A stretch of DNA of 64,000 bases from Aphis gossypii (Eukaryota > Arthropoda > Insecta > Hemiptera > Aphididae), in assembly GCF_020184175.1 (NCBI RefSeq), contig NC_065533.1:53978351-54042350 (forward strand). The letters are read 5' to 3'. Of this stretch, positions 37,618-51,600 are shown one piece after another. A program made the translations under genes and the position numbers. The notes beneath the pieces were generated by a model, which saw only the letters and a list, made by a program, of their open reading frames with translations, ran no database searches and was not told the DNA's origin. Numbering within the stretch: the stretch's first letter is position 1; the number at the start of each line of letters is the position of its first letter.

Positions 37618-40424
37618 GTGAGTTTTTTCATATGTTTTCGTCCATTATTTTATTACCGTTTTATATTATTAAGTTTTTATAATTTTATACAAGTTCAGAA
37701 TTCAATTTTTTACAATCAGTATACTTAAATCAATTTATTGTTTTAATCTTGAAGACTGACATTGGTTTTTACATCGATTGTGAATATACAGTAAATGCAT
37801 ATGATATCATTAAGTTTTCTTTTAAGTAAGTACTCGTTTCCATTAATGATTTTATTCCTATATAACTTTTTATGTCTATACCAGTGTTGTCATTTGGACC
37901 ACGCAAGGTAGGTATACATTTGTGTATTTAAAATCTAATATTATTGTGATTTGACACATAGATAAATTACAGACAGGGTTTATGGTTTTATGGCTCAATT
38001 ACCGCTATCGCACATTTGTTATGAGCTCATCTGTTGAGTTTTTTTACCGTTTTCCTCTATTTGGTGATCAATAAAATTGAAAGAATCAAACCAATTTTAA
38101 AATAATTGTTTAATATAAATTTACACTGTTTATTAAATATTAAATTATTACACTTTTAATTTTATTAATAGCACCTTGTTAATATATTTGATTATTACTA
38201 CACTGAATTACTTAAGCTGAAAGAGTAGGTTGTTTGACTGGCTCGCTGATAAGACTCCTATGCAGTTGTGTTAGGTCTAATCCCCTATCAGAACTCCATA
38301 TATATATATAAGATTATACACTTGTAGTTGGTACATAACAATATGCATATTAAAAAAAAATGATGCTACTAGATGCTACTAAACCATGAATTACATTTTA
38401 ATCTGTTTAAACATATACAATTATATTAAAATACAATTAATATATATATATATAATATATATTGGACCACTATGTATAAAACGTATAAAAGGATTTCAGT
38501 TAAAATATTAAACTAAAATTCTAATAAAAATCCATATTAATCTTAATAGGTAGTATGTAAATTACCTATAGTCGATGTTTTAAATGTTTTAATATTGCAA
38601 GCACTCTTGACACTTCTTGTGATCACTGATCAGTAATTGTATTTTTGGACATTGTAATTTACCTTAGCTAATATTTATTTTACTAGTTTATCAGCTAATT
38701 TAAAAAGTCCTTAAAAGTAGTTACTATCTCAATTTAACGTAATAATGCATAATTATCAACTATTAATTGTCTACCCTTCGTGTAGTACAGAAAAGCTTGA
38801 TTTATAAAAATGAAGGCTCTTTACCTATGTAAATTTTTACCGAGTCAAAACTTATCTTTAGCTCCAAAACTTTCAAATACTATATTTATAAATCCATCAA
38901 GCACACGTATATCATTAATAACAATGTACATGTTTTGTATTTACAATTTACTAAACATTATTATTAACGTTATAATGATGCGATGATGAATAAAAAATAA
39001 AATATTTCTTACAGATTATTTTATATTTTAAAAATTATGCTTTTGTAAAATTAAGTTTTAAGGTTTAGAGACTTTGTACTCGAGTCGGAATGAATATATT
39101 TACTATATTCTACCAAGTATCAAGTAGGTACCTACTATTTAATAAAATTCAATAGGTACATTTTTTTAGATTACTAGATTTCGAGTAGAGCGCTAAAAAT
39201 GTTTGATTTTATGTATGTTTTTTTTCTAAATATAACGGAGAAAACGAAAAAAAAATAAAAAAAGGTCAAAAACTTTAAAATTATACTACATATTTGATTT
39301 TTGTTTGTTTTTTTTTATATCAATAGAATCAATATGAACAAAATATTGAGCAAAAATCTACAAAATCTACAAATAATCATCATACGCATTTAAAATTGAA
39401 ATTTTAACAAATCTAGTCAAAATTGCGAAAATTAGCAAATTATTTTGTGGTTAAAATTCATAAAATGTTTAACATTCACTCCTAAGATTTGAAAATTTAA
39501 TACAAGATTGTTTTTAAATATTTTCAGCCTTTATTAAAAAAAAAAAAAACAATATTTTTATCCGAAATTAATTTTTTAAGAGAGTTTAAAGTCAAAACTG
39601 TATAAAGTTATTATATTATTCGTCATAATTTAAAAACAAATAACAGCAAATGCTTGATAATTTAAAAAAAAATTTTATATTGTAATTTTCTACTCTGTAT
39701 AAAAATATTACAAATACACAAACACAATTTTATTTTTTGCTATGCATTTGAAATTCAAATTTTGACATAATTTGTCAAATTTGAAAATATTTTAACTATT
39801 TTAGAATTATAAATTTAAAAACTTTTTTATTATATCTAAGATTTGAAAGTATAAATTCAAGATTAATCATAAATTCATAAGTAATACTTACATACTGGAT
39901 CTAAAATATCTAAAAAATATTATACAAACACAATTTTTTTTCTTAGATATTTTAAGTTCAAATTTGAACGAAATTAAATGTTTAAACGACGAATAACACG
40001 ATGTTATTTATTTTGTTGTAGTTCAAAAACATTATACGTGAGGATTTAAAACGTTAACGTGTATTATGAAATTTTCAAAACATGCACCTAGATTAGTTTT
40101 AAAATATTACTTATTTATACCTACCAGAACTTGAAGTTAATAACAATAATATAAATTAGTATAAATATATATTTAATAATTAAATATCAATAATATAATA
40201 AATAGGTACAATGTTTTCGGGGAAAATTGAATTCATTTATCGTAACACTAATAATAAAATATGTCTCTATGGTAGAAATATTAAAAACACATCATGAAAT
40301 ATATTTTGTCACTTAATGATATGAGCTGACAGACCATCTCCGTTTAAAATCGTTTTTCGTATCTAATATTTTATTAAATTATAAATCATTAAATTCAATT
40401 TTAACTCATCCATTAAATTAAATC
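37618..40424. other. Probable first intron region, repeat-rich
   Basis: No coding exon was seen. A diverged member of the AT-rich interspersed repeat family covers about 39180-40360, recognisable from ordered blocks such as AATACAAGATTG, a TCAAATTTTGAC-like stretch and a terminal AAAATCGTTTTTCGTA near 40345-40362. Confidence 0.45.
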
Positions 40425-40687
40425 GGCGTACGCAGGATTTTAGTTTTACATGAGTAAATAATTTAAATAATAATAAACAATTTGAATAATTTGCTCAACA
40501 ATTTTTATATAATTAGTTGTAACAAATTATAATCAATAATAAATTAATAATTTAATTTATATCTATTAAAAATTACCAACAATTTATCGACTGTGTATTG
40601 AAATGGTGGTAAATAAGTTTTTTTTTTAAATGAAAAAATTTCAGGGAGAGTCAGAACCCTAGAACCCTACCCCTGCGTACGCCACTG
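40425..40687. mobile_element. MITE with GGCGTACGCAGG inverted ends
   Basis: GGCGTACGCAGGATTTT at the left and the inverted CCTGCGTACGCCACTG at the right, about 263 bp apart. The left copy lacks the terminal CAGT seen in the related element at 55538. No coding content. Confidence 0.6.
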
Positions 40688-40848
40688 CATTATAGTAACC
40701 CGCTTGCCAACTAGAGTGGTAACCACTTGTCCACCATTATTAAAATGATTATTATGAATTTATTTTGTACAAAAGTAATCCTGTACATATTGCTAATACC
40801 TTGGGTGATATGGTAAATATTAAATGTGAAATAATTCATATCAATGTA

Positions 40849-41430
40849 TTTTTTTTTTTTTTTTTTATTATTAATAAAGCCTCGGCATCTAGGGCCATTG
40901 GCTACTACAAATTTGTGGGGTTACATTGGAAATGTTACATTGGAAGATAATTGCTTAATATTAATACACATATTATTTTACAGAAGGTTAATTAAATTAG
41001 AATTGATTATAAATGATATCATGTTTTGAATGTTGGCTGGCTGAAGTGCTTCGGCGAGAATGTATGAAATTCCTGCTTCCCGTTTTTCTCTCTCAAATTG
41101 GCGGCATTCAGATATAATATGCTTGATTGTGAGCTGTGTGCCGCAGCTTGTACAAATAGGGGGGTCTTCCTTCTTCATCAGATGTTGGTGGGTTAACGAT
41201 GAGTGCCCTATTCGCAATCTGTTGATTGCCGTTTCTATTTTCCTGGATGTGTTCGAAGGAGAGGGCCATGTTAGGGTGGTGTGTTTGATCTCGTTTAGTT
41301 TTGTAGAACCTAGTCTCCAAGCCCGAAGCCATATGTTGCTTGTGATTGTTTTAGCTAGAGATTTAGCGTCGTGTAGAGTAAAGACATTAAGTTTTATAGC
41401 GTCGGGGAATGTATTATTACTACCATTTTA
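40849..41430 (-). mobile_element. 5'-truncated LINE, C-terminal ORF2 piece with poly(A)
   Basis: On the minus strand one uninterrupted frame runs from about 41425 to 40978. It contains TITSNIWLRAW, NRLRIGHSSLTHQHLM and PPICTSCGTQLTIKHIISEC. These match the end of ORF2 in Jockey/R1-type non-LTR retrotransposons, just after RNase H: the RIGH-x-x-LTH motif and a CxxC...H...C knuckle. After the TAA comes about 110 bases of 3' UTR and then a 16-base A run (plus-strand T run near 40849-40866). The open frame without stops suggests a fairly recent insertion truncated at its 5' end. Confidence 0.82.
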
Positions 41431-42527
41431 GTGTTTTTACTAGAGTTTTTTTTTATACCTAATTAAGTATAAGTACATGCCACTGCTCACCTGGTATGGT
41501 CAAAAGAGGGGATTAATAAGGGTCATTATGTATACAGTGATCAAATATTTTAAAATAATTAAATACAAATCTATAGGTACACGTTGCAGGATAAATTTTA
41601 TTAATTTATTTTTACTTAACATAAAAAAATTAATTTTTCAAGCTTTTTTAAAAAAATAAAATATATTCAATATATTGAATGAACCTATTTATAATTTATT
41701 TATGTTAATTTTGTTTTTTATTGGTTAGTCCATTGGTTTTTATAGTATTTTTTTGTTTTACAAAATATTAAGTCTTCACGGAACAATGTTTTAAAGAAAA
41801 ATCATATTTTTATTATTTTTATATTTTTAATTTAATGAATGATAGTATACTTTTTTAATTGTATATTCTAATACAAAATATTTTGATATACTTTAACAAA
41901 TCAACATTTGGACGATATGAAGCTAATTAATTATAATTTATAAGTATATTTAAAGCTTACCAATAGATGAGTGGAATGAAATTACACAGAGATAGATAAG
42001 AAAAAAATTTGATCGATATCTCTCTGCTCATCTACTCTATAAATATTGTCATTGAATACGAAACATTATCTCAAAAATGTCTTTAAAATTTTAAAAAATG
42101 TTGATAGTCTTTTTTTAAATAAAACTAAAAGTATTCGTCCCAATTATTTCATAATAATTCTTGTCAGTTATCACCTTAATATTTCTTTTCCTAGTCTTGT
42201 ATAGAATTAAAATAATACAAATTAAATTTGAAAGTTTTAAATACTATTGTATGACTTTTAACAGTTTGAATTCATACTTTTCTATTATTTTATGTTCTTT
42301 CAATTTTTTAAAACTTCCATTTATACTAAATTCAGTAGACCAACTATTGACCTTATTTAAGTAGGCACATCTTAGCTGACAATCTTACATATTTTATTTT
42401 TAAATAAAATCACTTATTTATATTTATTGTAGTCTTTAAAAGATAGAATTATTATATCATTTTGTATCCTAATGTTTAATTATTATTTGTTTATTTAAAT
42501 TTTTTAATATTATCATTATTTTTATAG
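41431..42527. other. AT-rich stretch before the TTLL4 coding exons
   Basis: No exon or element recognised. An acceptor-like TTTTTATAG ends at 42527 and probably opens the exon that carries the TTLL4 start codon. Confidence 0.4.
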
Positions 42528-42611
42528 ACAAATTTAACAGTTATATTTTTACCATAATATACAAGTTAATAAAAAATAAACAATAAATCATACTCAACAT
42601 TTACCAAAGAG

Positions 42612-45600
42612 ATGATCAATAATTGTGAACATGACGGCTACGTATCAGAAAATGGTTTTTGCCCAGTATGCAATGTTCCTATGAATAAAATAAAAAAATC
42701 TCGACCATTTGATACTCACCAAGAACATAATACATTTTCATCAGATGGCAACAAAGAACGGCGGTGTCCTATAGATCGTTTACAAACTGTTCGTACCAAC
42801 TTACATCAAACGAGGAATCATAGTTCGGAAAGATTGCTAAAATTAAACCCCTATCTAATTTTGGATACTGATCCTACATTGGGCAATTTAAACTGTTCAA
42901 ATGCATTATCCAGATATCCTCATTCCTTTGGTAAGTAATAAAAATAATTTGTAATTAGTTAATTACATTTTTTTTTTTTAAATAAAAATTCATATGTAGG
43001 GATTGTACCAGAAAATTGTTTTTGCCCCGTATGTAATGTACATATGAATAGAATAAAAAGATCTCGACCATTTGATACCCACCAAGAACATAATACATTT
43101 TCATCAGATGGGTTTAAAGAACGGTGGTGTCCTGTAGATCGTTTACAAACTCTTGGTGCCTACTTACATCAACCAATGGATCACAGTTCAGAAAATTTTT
43201 TAAAACTAAATCCCTTTCCAGTTTTGGATACTGATCCTACATTGAACAATTTAAACTACTCAAATGTATTATCCAAATTTCCTCATTTATTAAGTTAGTA
43301 GGATAAGAAATTTCTAATAAGTTCATTAAAAAAGTTCTTAATTTAAAATCAAAATTGATATTATTGATTTGGAAAATATATTGTAATCTGCAAATAGAAA
43401 ATTACATTTTTTTTTAATTAATAAAAATTAAACATACCTACATAATAAAATAACCATAATTTTTTTTCAAGGTGATAAAAAGAAAAATGATACAACACTG
43501 CAATCTATATATGAACTAGAACAAAATGATAGACGTAATAATGCATCTCGATATCATAATAATTTAAAACAATTGTCAAATAATGAGAAGCATCTAAATC
43601 AAGAGGAGTTTAAAAATGTTGATCGATTTAATTATGCATCAATTAAAAAGTATGATACGCAAGTAAAACAACCTCCTGTTCATCGTCAACGCAAGGTCAG
43701 TATTTCTGTAAAAATACCATTTTTATTAATCTGTATTTCAAATTATATAATTATACTTTAGATTTCACCAACGGTTCCTTCTAAGTTTCCTATATCTACA
43801 AATAACATGCAAAAGAAAGGATGCTCATCTACGTCAATAAATTATAATTTAAATAATACAAATCCTAAAAATAAAGATCTTACGGACATTACTAATCAGA
43901 AAACGCTTGTCAATCATGTACGAACAGTAACACTTATGCCTATGGAATCTAAAGAAACATTTAAATCAATGAAAAATATTAAAGATAATCCCAAAATAAA
44001 AGATCCATTAGTGAATACTAAAGAAGAAAAACAGATTCTCGAAAAAACCAGTCCAAATTCAGAATTAATACTTACTAGTGATGTTTATGAAAAACAAAAA
44101 TCAAAATTACCTGATAAAAATAATAAAATATTAACTCCTAAAACTAGAAAGCGGACTGAAAATGTAAACAACACATCTGTATTTCCTGTTAAGTAAGAAT
44201 AAAATTAATTAAAAAAATAAATTATTTATTTTTCAATCCAATCATTGAATTATTTTATTTTAGTTCATTAAAAACACACCTGGACTTAACATCTGAAAGT
44301 AAATTTTAACAAAAACTCGCAATCATATTATGTATTTATTTATATTAATTGATTTATATACTGTTTCTTTAACAGATGCTCGAAGAAGCTTAGAATCTCC
44401 GATAGGCATTAATAAGAGAATAGAACAAAATGTTATAACTGATGATAAACCAAATAATTTAACTTTCGACCACTTATTTTCAAGTATTTTATTATGATTT
44501 AAATTTAAATTTAATGATAAAAAAAAAAGAATGAAATATGCCTATAGGTACCGCTGAATACTTGTGATAATTTTTAACAAACTTACATTTTACAGATACT
44601 CCAAAACAAAAAGATAATTTCGAGTATCATTCAGCCTTGAGACCTAGTTTATTTTCTAATATGCCACCATACATACGATTTTCTTCACATGATATTAAAG
44701 GTACCTTCAAACGTTTTTAGTTTAATATTTAGGTGAAAATTATTAATATTTCAATTACTATTATTACAGGTGAATCTTTTCCATTATCATTACAAAAGTT
44801 ATTAAAGTGGAAATTAAGTTCTATAACACCAATTGTTGTACGTCGAACTATTCAAAATAGTGGTTTTAAACTGGTAAGAAGTGAGCATTGTCTAGTTCAA
44901 AATACAACTGATCCTTCTGTCGCAAGTAATCAATCTAATCCCATTTCTTTACAAAATCACTGTGGTGTTACACCTCCTATTGTTGATGCTTTTTGTGGCG
45001 TAGCTCCTGCACCTAATGAATTAATGATGTTGCCTCGATCACGTGAGTATACATAAACTTTTTTATTTTTTTATTATAAAAATGTAAATAATAATAACTA
45101 GCGTTTATTTTCTTTGTTATTATTTTTAAGAATCAAATGATTGGGTTGGAACTTGGGGTAAACATATGAAATCATTATGTTTTAAAACACTTTGGGAACA
45201 ACAAAAACTTAACCATTTTCCGGGTACTTTTCAAATTGGTCGTAAAGATAGGTTGTGGAAAAACTTGCAACGTTTAATGTTAAAATACGGAAAAGAACAT
45301 TTTGGCTTTATACCCACATCATATATATTACCTCAAGAAGCCAGAATTTTAAAACAAATTTGGGAGAAAAATGATGAAGATAAATGGATCATTAAGCCGG
45401 TATTATTTTTAAATTTGTCCTTTAAAAAATGGTTAAACTAATATATTGATTTTTTTTCGTTTTGTTTTTTATGTAGCCAGCTTCAGCTAGAGGATCCGGA
45501 ATTCGTGTTATATCAAAATGGGCTCAAATACCCAAAAAAATGCCAGTAGTTGTACAAAGGTACATAGATAATCCATATTTAATCAATGAGACTAAATTTG

Positions 45601-48600
45601 ATTTAAGACTTTATATACTCATCACTTCAATCAATCCACTTCGTCTTTATCTCTATGATAATGGACTTGTGAGATTTGCTTCAGGTATAGCAATTTTTGT
45701 AATATACCTACTTGTCCTACTTACTTATTTCATTGAAACTATAATTTATTTATTTTTAATATTTCAGTTAAGTATTCATCTGATCTTTCCACTATATGTG
45801 ATCGATATATGCATTTGACAAACTATAGTATTAATAGACTTAGTAGTCAGTATACTGAAAATGAAGATGCTGATGCATGTCAGGGTCATAAATGGTGAAT
45901 ATATTGTATTAAGTGTATTTAATTTAGATTTAATGTTGGAATTTATATTTTTTTTAAATATAGTGATTATTAATTAATTACGATAACTTAGGACATTACG
46001 ATCATTATGGACGTACATGGAGAAAGAGCTTAAAATTGACGTTAAAAAATTATGGAAAAGCTTAGAAGATTTAGTGGTGAAAACTGTCATAAGTGGTGAA
46101 TCACCAATGAGTCAAATGTGTCAATCAAATCTGAGTAATAGATATAACGCTTACGAGTTGTTTGGAATAGATGTTTTGTTCGATGAATATCTTAAACCTT
46201 GGATATTAGAGGTACTTAATGAAAATATGTTTGTAACATTGAATAGTAAAACGATATAATGTTAGGTCAATATATCTCCATCACTGCATTCGTCTTCTCC
46301 GCTTGACTTGGCTGTAAAAGGACCTTTGGTTAAAGACCTAATGAACATGGCTGGTTATCATATCCCAAATAAAATGTCTCGTAGTACACACGTGAGTTAT
46401 AATAAATAGCTTATAAAATTAATATAAATTTAAATCAATAACTAATTTCAATAAACAACTTTCAATAAATATTTTTATCAAATTAAAATCTTTCCTTAGA
46501 ATACTTTACTCAAGATGTTAGGAGTCAAATCAACACTATGTTATGATAAGAGATTATATACATTCAATTTATCTGCCAAAGAAAAAGAAAAACAAGAATA
46601 TTTTATAAATATGGAATCCAGAGCAGAAGTATTAAATTATTAATATTACTATAATAAATATCAATTAATTATAAACTATAATTTTTTTAGTATATTGATA
46701 GCATCTTAGATGATTTATTACCAGATGATATTCGGCATCTTATTGTGTATGAAGATGAACTTACACAAATTGGATCGTATGTGTATCATTCATATATTTA
46801 TAAGCTAATAACTTAACATGTAAGAATAAAACATTCTATTTAGATTTTTATGGTTTCAGATTTCAAAAAGTATTTCCAACCACTTCATCTTTTAAATATC
46901 ATCAATACTTTGATAGTGCCAGATATTATAATATGCTTTTAGATGCATGGGAATGTAAATATAGTAACAATAGAGACGAAGGTAAGAACAATATTAAAAA
47001 CTCGATATACATATTAATTCATTTCAAATGTATAAAAACAATATAATAGAATAATTTTATTTTAAAGGTATTGCTGTGCTAGAAAAATTATGCCAGTTAA
47101 AAATCCACCTGGAAGTGCCAGATATTGAAGAACAACCAAAAGTAATTTATTCAATTATCAAGATATAAATATAAGTATTTGTATGAAAAAATAATTTAAC
47201 GATTTTATGACTAAAATTTAAATTATTTTTGAAGTAAATATTTATAATTTTTTTAATTTATTAAAAAATAAGAATTCATCAGTTCGTATGCCTTTAAACT
47301 AAAGATTTAACAATTCTTCAAATGTATTACTATTTTTAAATTGTATACACATTAATTAATGTAGTGTTAGTTTATAATAAAAAGATATTTTAGTAGTCTA
47401 ATTTTACATTATTCAAAAACAAAAAAAGGTTATAATAATGTATAGAGTATTCAAAATGTATTATAATAATATATTATGAATAAAAATATTTAATTATTTT
47501 TTAAACTTCTAAATTTACCAGATTATAAAAAATAATTAATATTTAAAAATATTATATAATACTAGCTGACCCGGCAAATATTGTTTCTCCATACATTTCT
47601 AATATAGTATAAAAAATAACTAACTCTTGTCTCACCCCGATTTAACACCTTTAGATAAACTTCAGTGATAATAAAACACATATAGTTCAAATTTCAATGT
47701 TATTTATTTGAATGAAACCTAAATCAATAGAGAGCAAAATGATAAACAATGTTTTTCCAAAAAACAAAGTGTTTTCCTCAGTGGCATCGCATAATGCACG
47801 CGTGTGTTGTTCACATAGATCTCATGCAGAATTTCAGATTATTGGGTTTTTCCAAAATTTTCTTTCGTAAAAGACTTCTCCTGGCAATTACGAACAACTG
47901 ATAAAAAGTTTGAGCCAAATCGACCCAACTGTTCTCAATTGATGAATTATTACTATATACTTTTCACACCATTTTTATATATTATATAAATATATGAGTA
48001 ATTACTTTTAATTAAAAAAAAATAAACTGTTATATGTATTTTATACTTACTTAAAATTAATATTTAAAATATAAAAATAAATAGATACTATTTTTTTATT
48101 TATTTCATAAATAAAATCAAAATAACTTATATTGCTCAAAGGTTATTTTGTAAATTATATAATATATACTTAAGAAACGTAAAATGTTTCTTTGGTGAAT
48201 TAAGATTATCGGTTGTAAATTAAAGTCACCTATGGATTAGTGTTATACCGAGTTAATTAAACTATTACAATTTGAATAAGTACCTATTCATTATTTTAAT
48301 ATACAATAAATATTTTATTTTATTTTAGTTTTTTATGTACTTTTTGTTTGTTAGACTAGCGACACCCACCAAAATACAAATACACAAATAGAAGTTGAAA
48401 AAATGTTGGAAAAATCAGGTGGTGATAAAATAAGTGACATTCATCAAGCGGTCATCAGGTAATCTGATAACTGACCATGTACACCTAAATATAAATATTA
48501 TGTACACAAATATAATTAATATCATACAATTGATTTAAGCGTTTATTTTTATTGCTTATTTAATTTATATATGTTTGGTGGTTATTCACAACAAAAATAG

Positions 48601-51600
48601 TTTTTAGTAATGAGACTATTAATTTGTATTAGTATACGTACCTATAGTTTACGTTTAAATAATGAAGAATGTTGTCAACTATTATAGTAATAACAAATAG
48701 TGTTATTATAAAAGTACCTATTTAAAATATAATTCAAATACTTTAAAAATGTTTTTTTTTTTTAAACACTTTATAGTTACTATTTTATAGGTTTGAAATA
48801 AATGTGATATAGTTAATTAGTATATTATAGTAATTTAAGTATATTTATTTGTTAAATAATTATTATTAATTTCTTTATTTGCACTTCAGAAATATATGAT
48901 ATTTTCCAAGTTATCATTCATTATAGATTATTTTTTTTTTGTCATGTCGATTCACTCTCACTGAATAAAATTATTATTGAATGAGCAATAATATTTTTCC
49001 AACTTTATTTAAAAAAAAAAAAAAATAAACAATATTCAATACATAAAATATCGTCAGAATCATTGAAATTCTGAAAACATTTGAATACTTTTACTCAAGT
49101 ATTTCATAACTCTGGTAATAAGTATATAGTATTATATGACCTAGGTGATTAGTAATTAAAAAAAAAATCAAATTTTCTTGTTTTATATTAATTGAAATTG
49201 AATATCTCTAAACTTAAATAGTGTTATTCATAGTCATTGTCAAAAACTAAAGTTTAACCTAAGTTTAATAAAACTTGGTTTACTTCTTAGTTCTTGATTA
49301 AACTTGGGTTTAAAAATGTATTATTCATAGTCAACATAACCAATGGTGGATTAGGTATCTTAGTTTTATTATAAACAGCCATATTGCTCCCAAAATTTCC
49401 ATACTATTACTAATTATTGTCAATCTAAAAAAAAGGTGGTCAAGTGAGCAATTTTCTGCTGTATAGTAAGTCACTATAAATGTATTAAATTTGAATCCAA
49501 TGATAGGTATACACGAAAAACGATTCTGAACAAAAATGATTTGTCAGCCTAGGATATTATTTTCCGGTGATGAAAAAGGTGGTTTATGTTTTAATTACCC
49601 GAATACCCCAAAAATGTAAGTTCTGTAAGCCAAACTTATGGAAAATCTTGTATTAAATTTTCAACTCTTAGATACCTATACAAATTTTTTCATAAATTTC
49701 AACTACAAAATAATTTTCAAATATTCATGATTTTGACGAATTTATGTAAATATTTAAACTTCAAATGCTTATAAAAAAATTGTGAGTATGTATTCTTATG
49801 ATTTTTGAATCACTATAAGAATAACTTATGAGGAATTTTGTATTAAATTTTCTCGAGTATTTTGACTAAGCCAAAAAATGTTTATCAATATTTAAAAAAA
49901 AATTATACAAAACTAATATTTCGAATGTCTATAAATGACCTTAAAATAAGTAAAATGTTTCGAAAATTTAACTGTATATAGATAATGCTAATATAAACAT
50001 TTGATGAAAATTTCAAGTAGGTATTTACAGTGATTAGTTTTTCAGTTACAATATAAAAAAATCGATTTTGTTGAAAACTGGTTTTGCTTAAAAGTTCCCG
50101 TTTTTCCGTCAATTTTTTTTCCGATTTTTCAAAACTATTGGAAAATTCTTAATTTTGACCTGTATAATGCACCAAGGATATTCACTTTGCTATCGGAAAC
50201 CACCCATGAAGTTAGTGAAGTTTTAAATCTCCATTGTCGTCCAAAACTTTAAATTATAATAATATAAATAAAGTTCTACGTGGGGCCCTTGATACTAATT
50301 TTACTTTTAAATTGTATAATAGGTCAATTCACTCTACATCAAAACTAACTTTTGAAACTGGTGAACGAAAATTTGCTATGTCGTACGTGTGTAAAATGAA
50401 GACAACACATGCGGGTACTATGTCTCCTTAAGGCTTCAACCTGTAAAAAAAAAATAAATAAAAATTACCTTTTAAAAATTTTTACATATGCATATGAATG
50501 TGTAAGATTAAATATTGTGATGAATAATTATTATTTATTATAAAACATATCATTTTTCCAGTAATCGATAAAAAAAACTAAACGTTAAAAACGATATGGA
50601 GAATATTTATGTATTTTTATTTTTATTTTAAGCAAATTAAAAAATGAACTGTTTATAACGTAAATAGTTATTGTTATTATACATGGCTATATTCTAAAAA
50701 AAAAATGATTTCTCTCTCCCCACTGAAATATTTGTTATTACTTATCACAATATATAAGTATGACATTAGCATGTTACCTACATAACATAAAACTGAACCC
50801 TGTCATTGACAATGTAATTTGCAATTCAGCTATTATAGTATATGAACAGTCTTTAATTATTTTAATTATATTTTTTATAAATAATATATTAAAACCATTA
50901 AATTAGAATCCCTGATAAATTATCCAAAATTATAAATGTAGTCTTTCTATGTTATTTTGTACCCTTATCTTATTTTCCCAGATTTGATTTTGTCATAAGT
51001 AATAAGTATAGATGCACACATCTATAATAATTATTACGTATTTTTAATTTTAATGTAGGTATCTGCCTATATATAACAATTTCATTATATATTTATAACT
51101 ACATATGTTGTATCCTGTAATTCTAAGCCAAGCTACGACAACTGAATTAGCCCTATATATGTACATCCTATATGGTTTAATAGGTACGAAAACTATAAAC
51201 TAAATCAAATCGTGTTATAGTGACTATTAAAATACCATATAATTTATCATCATTATAACCGTTCATTTTAGCGGCGAAATGATTCAAGACAAGCCGAAAC
51301 AAACAGATACAAACGAGCCCAAACCGAAACTTACCACGAGGCAAATAAAAAACGCACCCGATTGTTTAACCATCAATAATGATTCTGTGAAAGAATTGGT
51401 ACCAAACACGAGGACGGTAGACTTAAAATATGAATTAGAAAAGATAAGAAAACATCAGAATAGGTATAAATACAACATGATTAACAACATTTCATAAGAT
51501 ACGTTTACGATTTTATGTCACCACGATACTTGTACAATAATACGTAATAATTCACCAAGCATGTTCAGTCATAAATACCTTATATTTTTTTATGAATTTA

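Noticed and set aside
41060..41431. 123-codon + strand frame
   Set aside because: It is antisense to the LINE ORF2 fragment, which has clear RIGH-x-x-LTH and Cys motifs on the minus strand.
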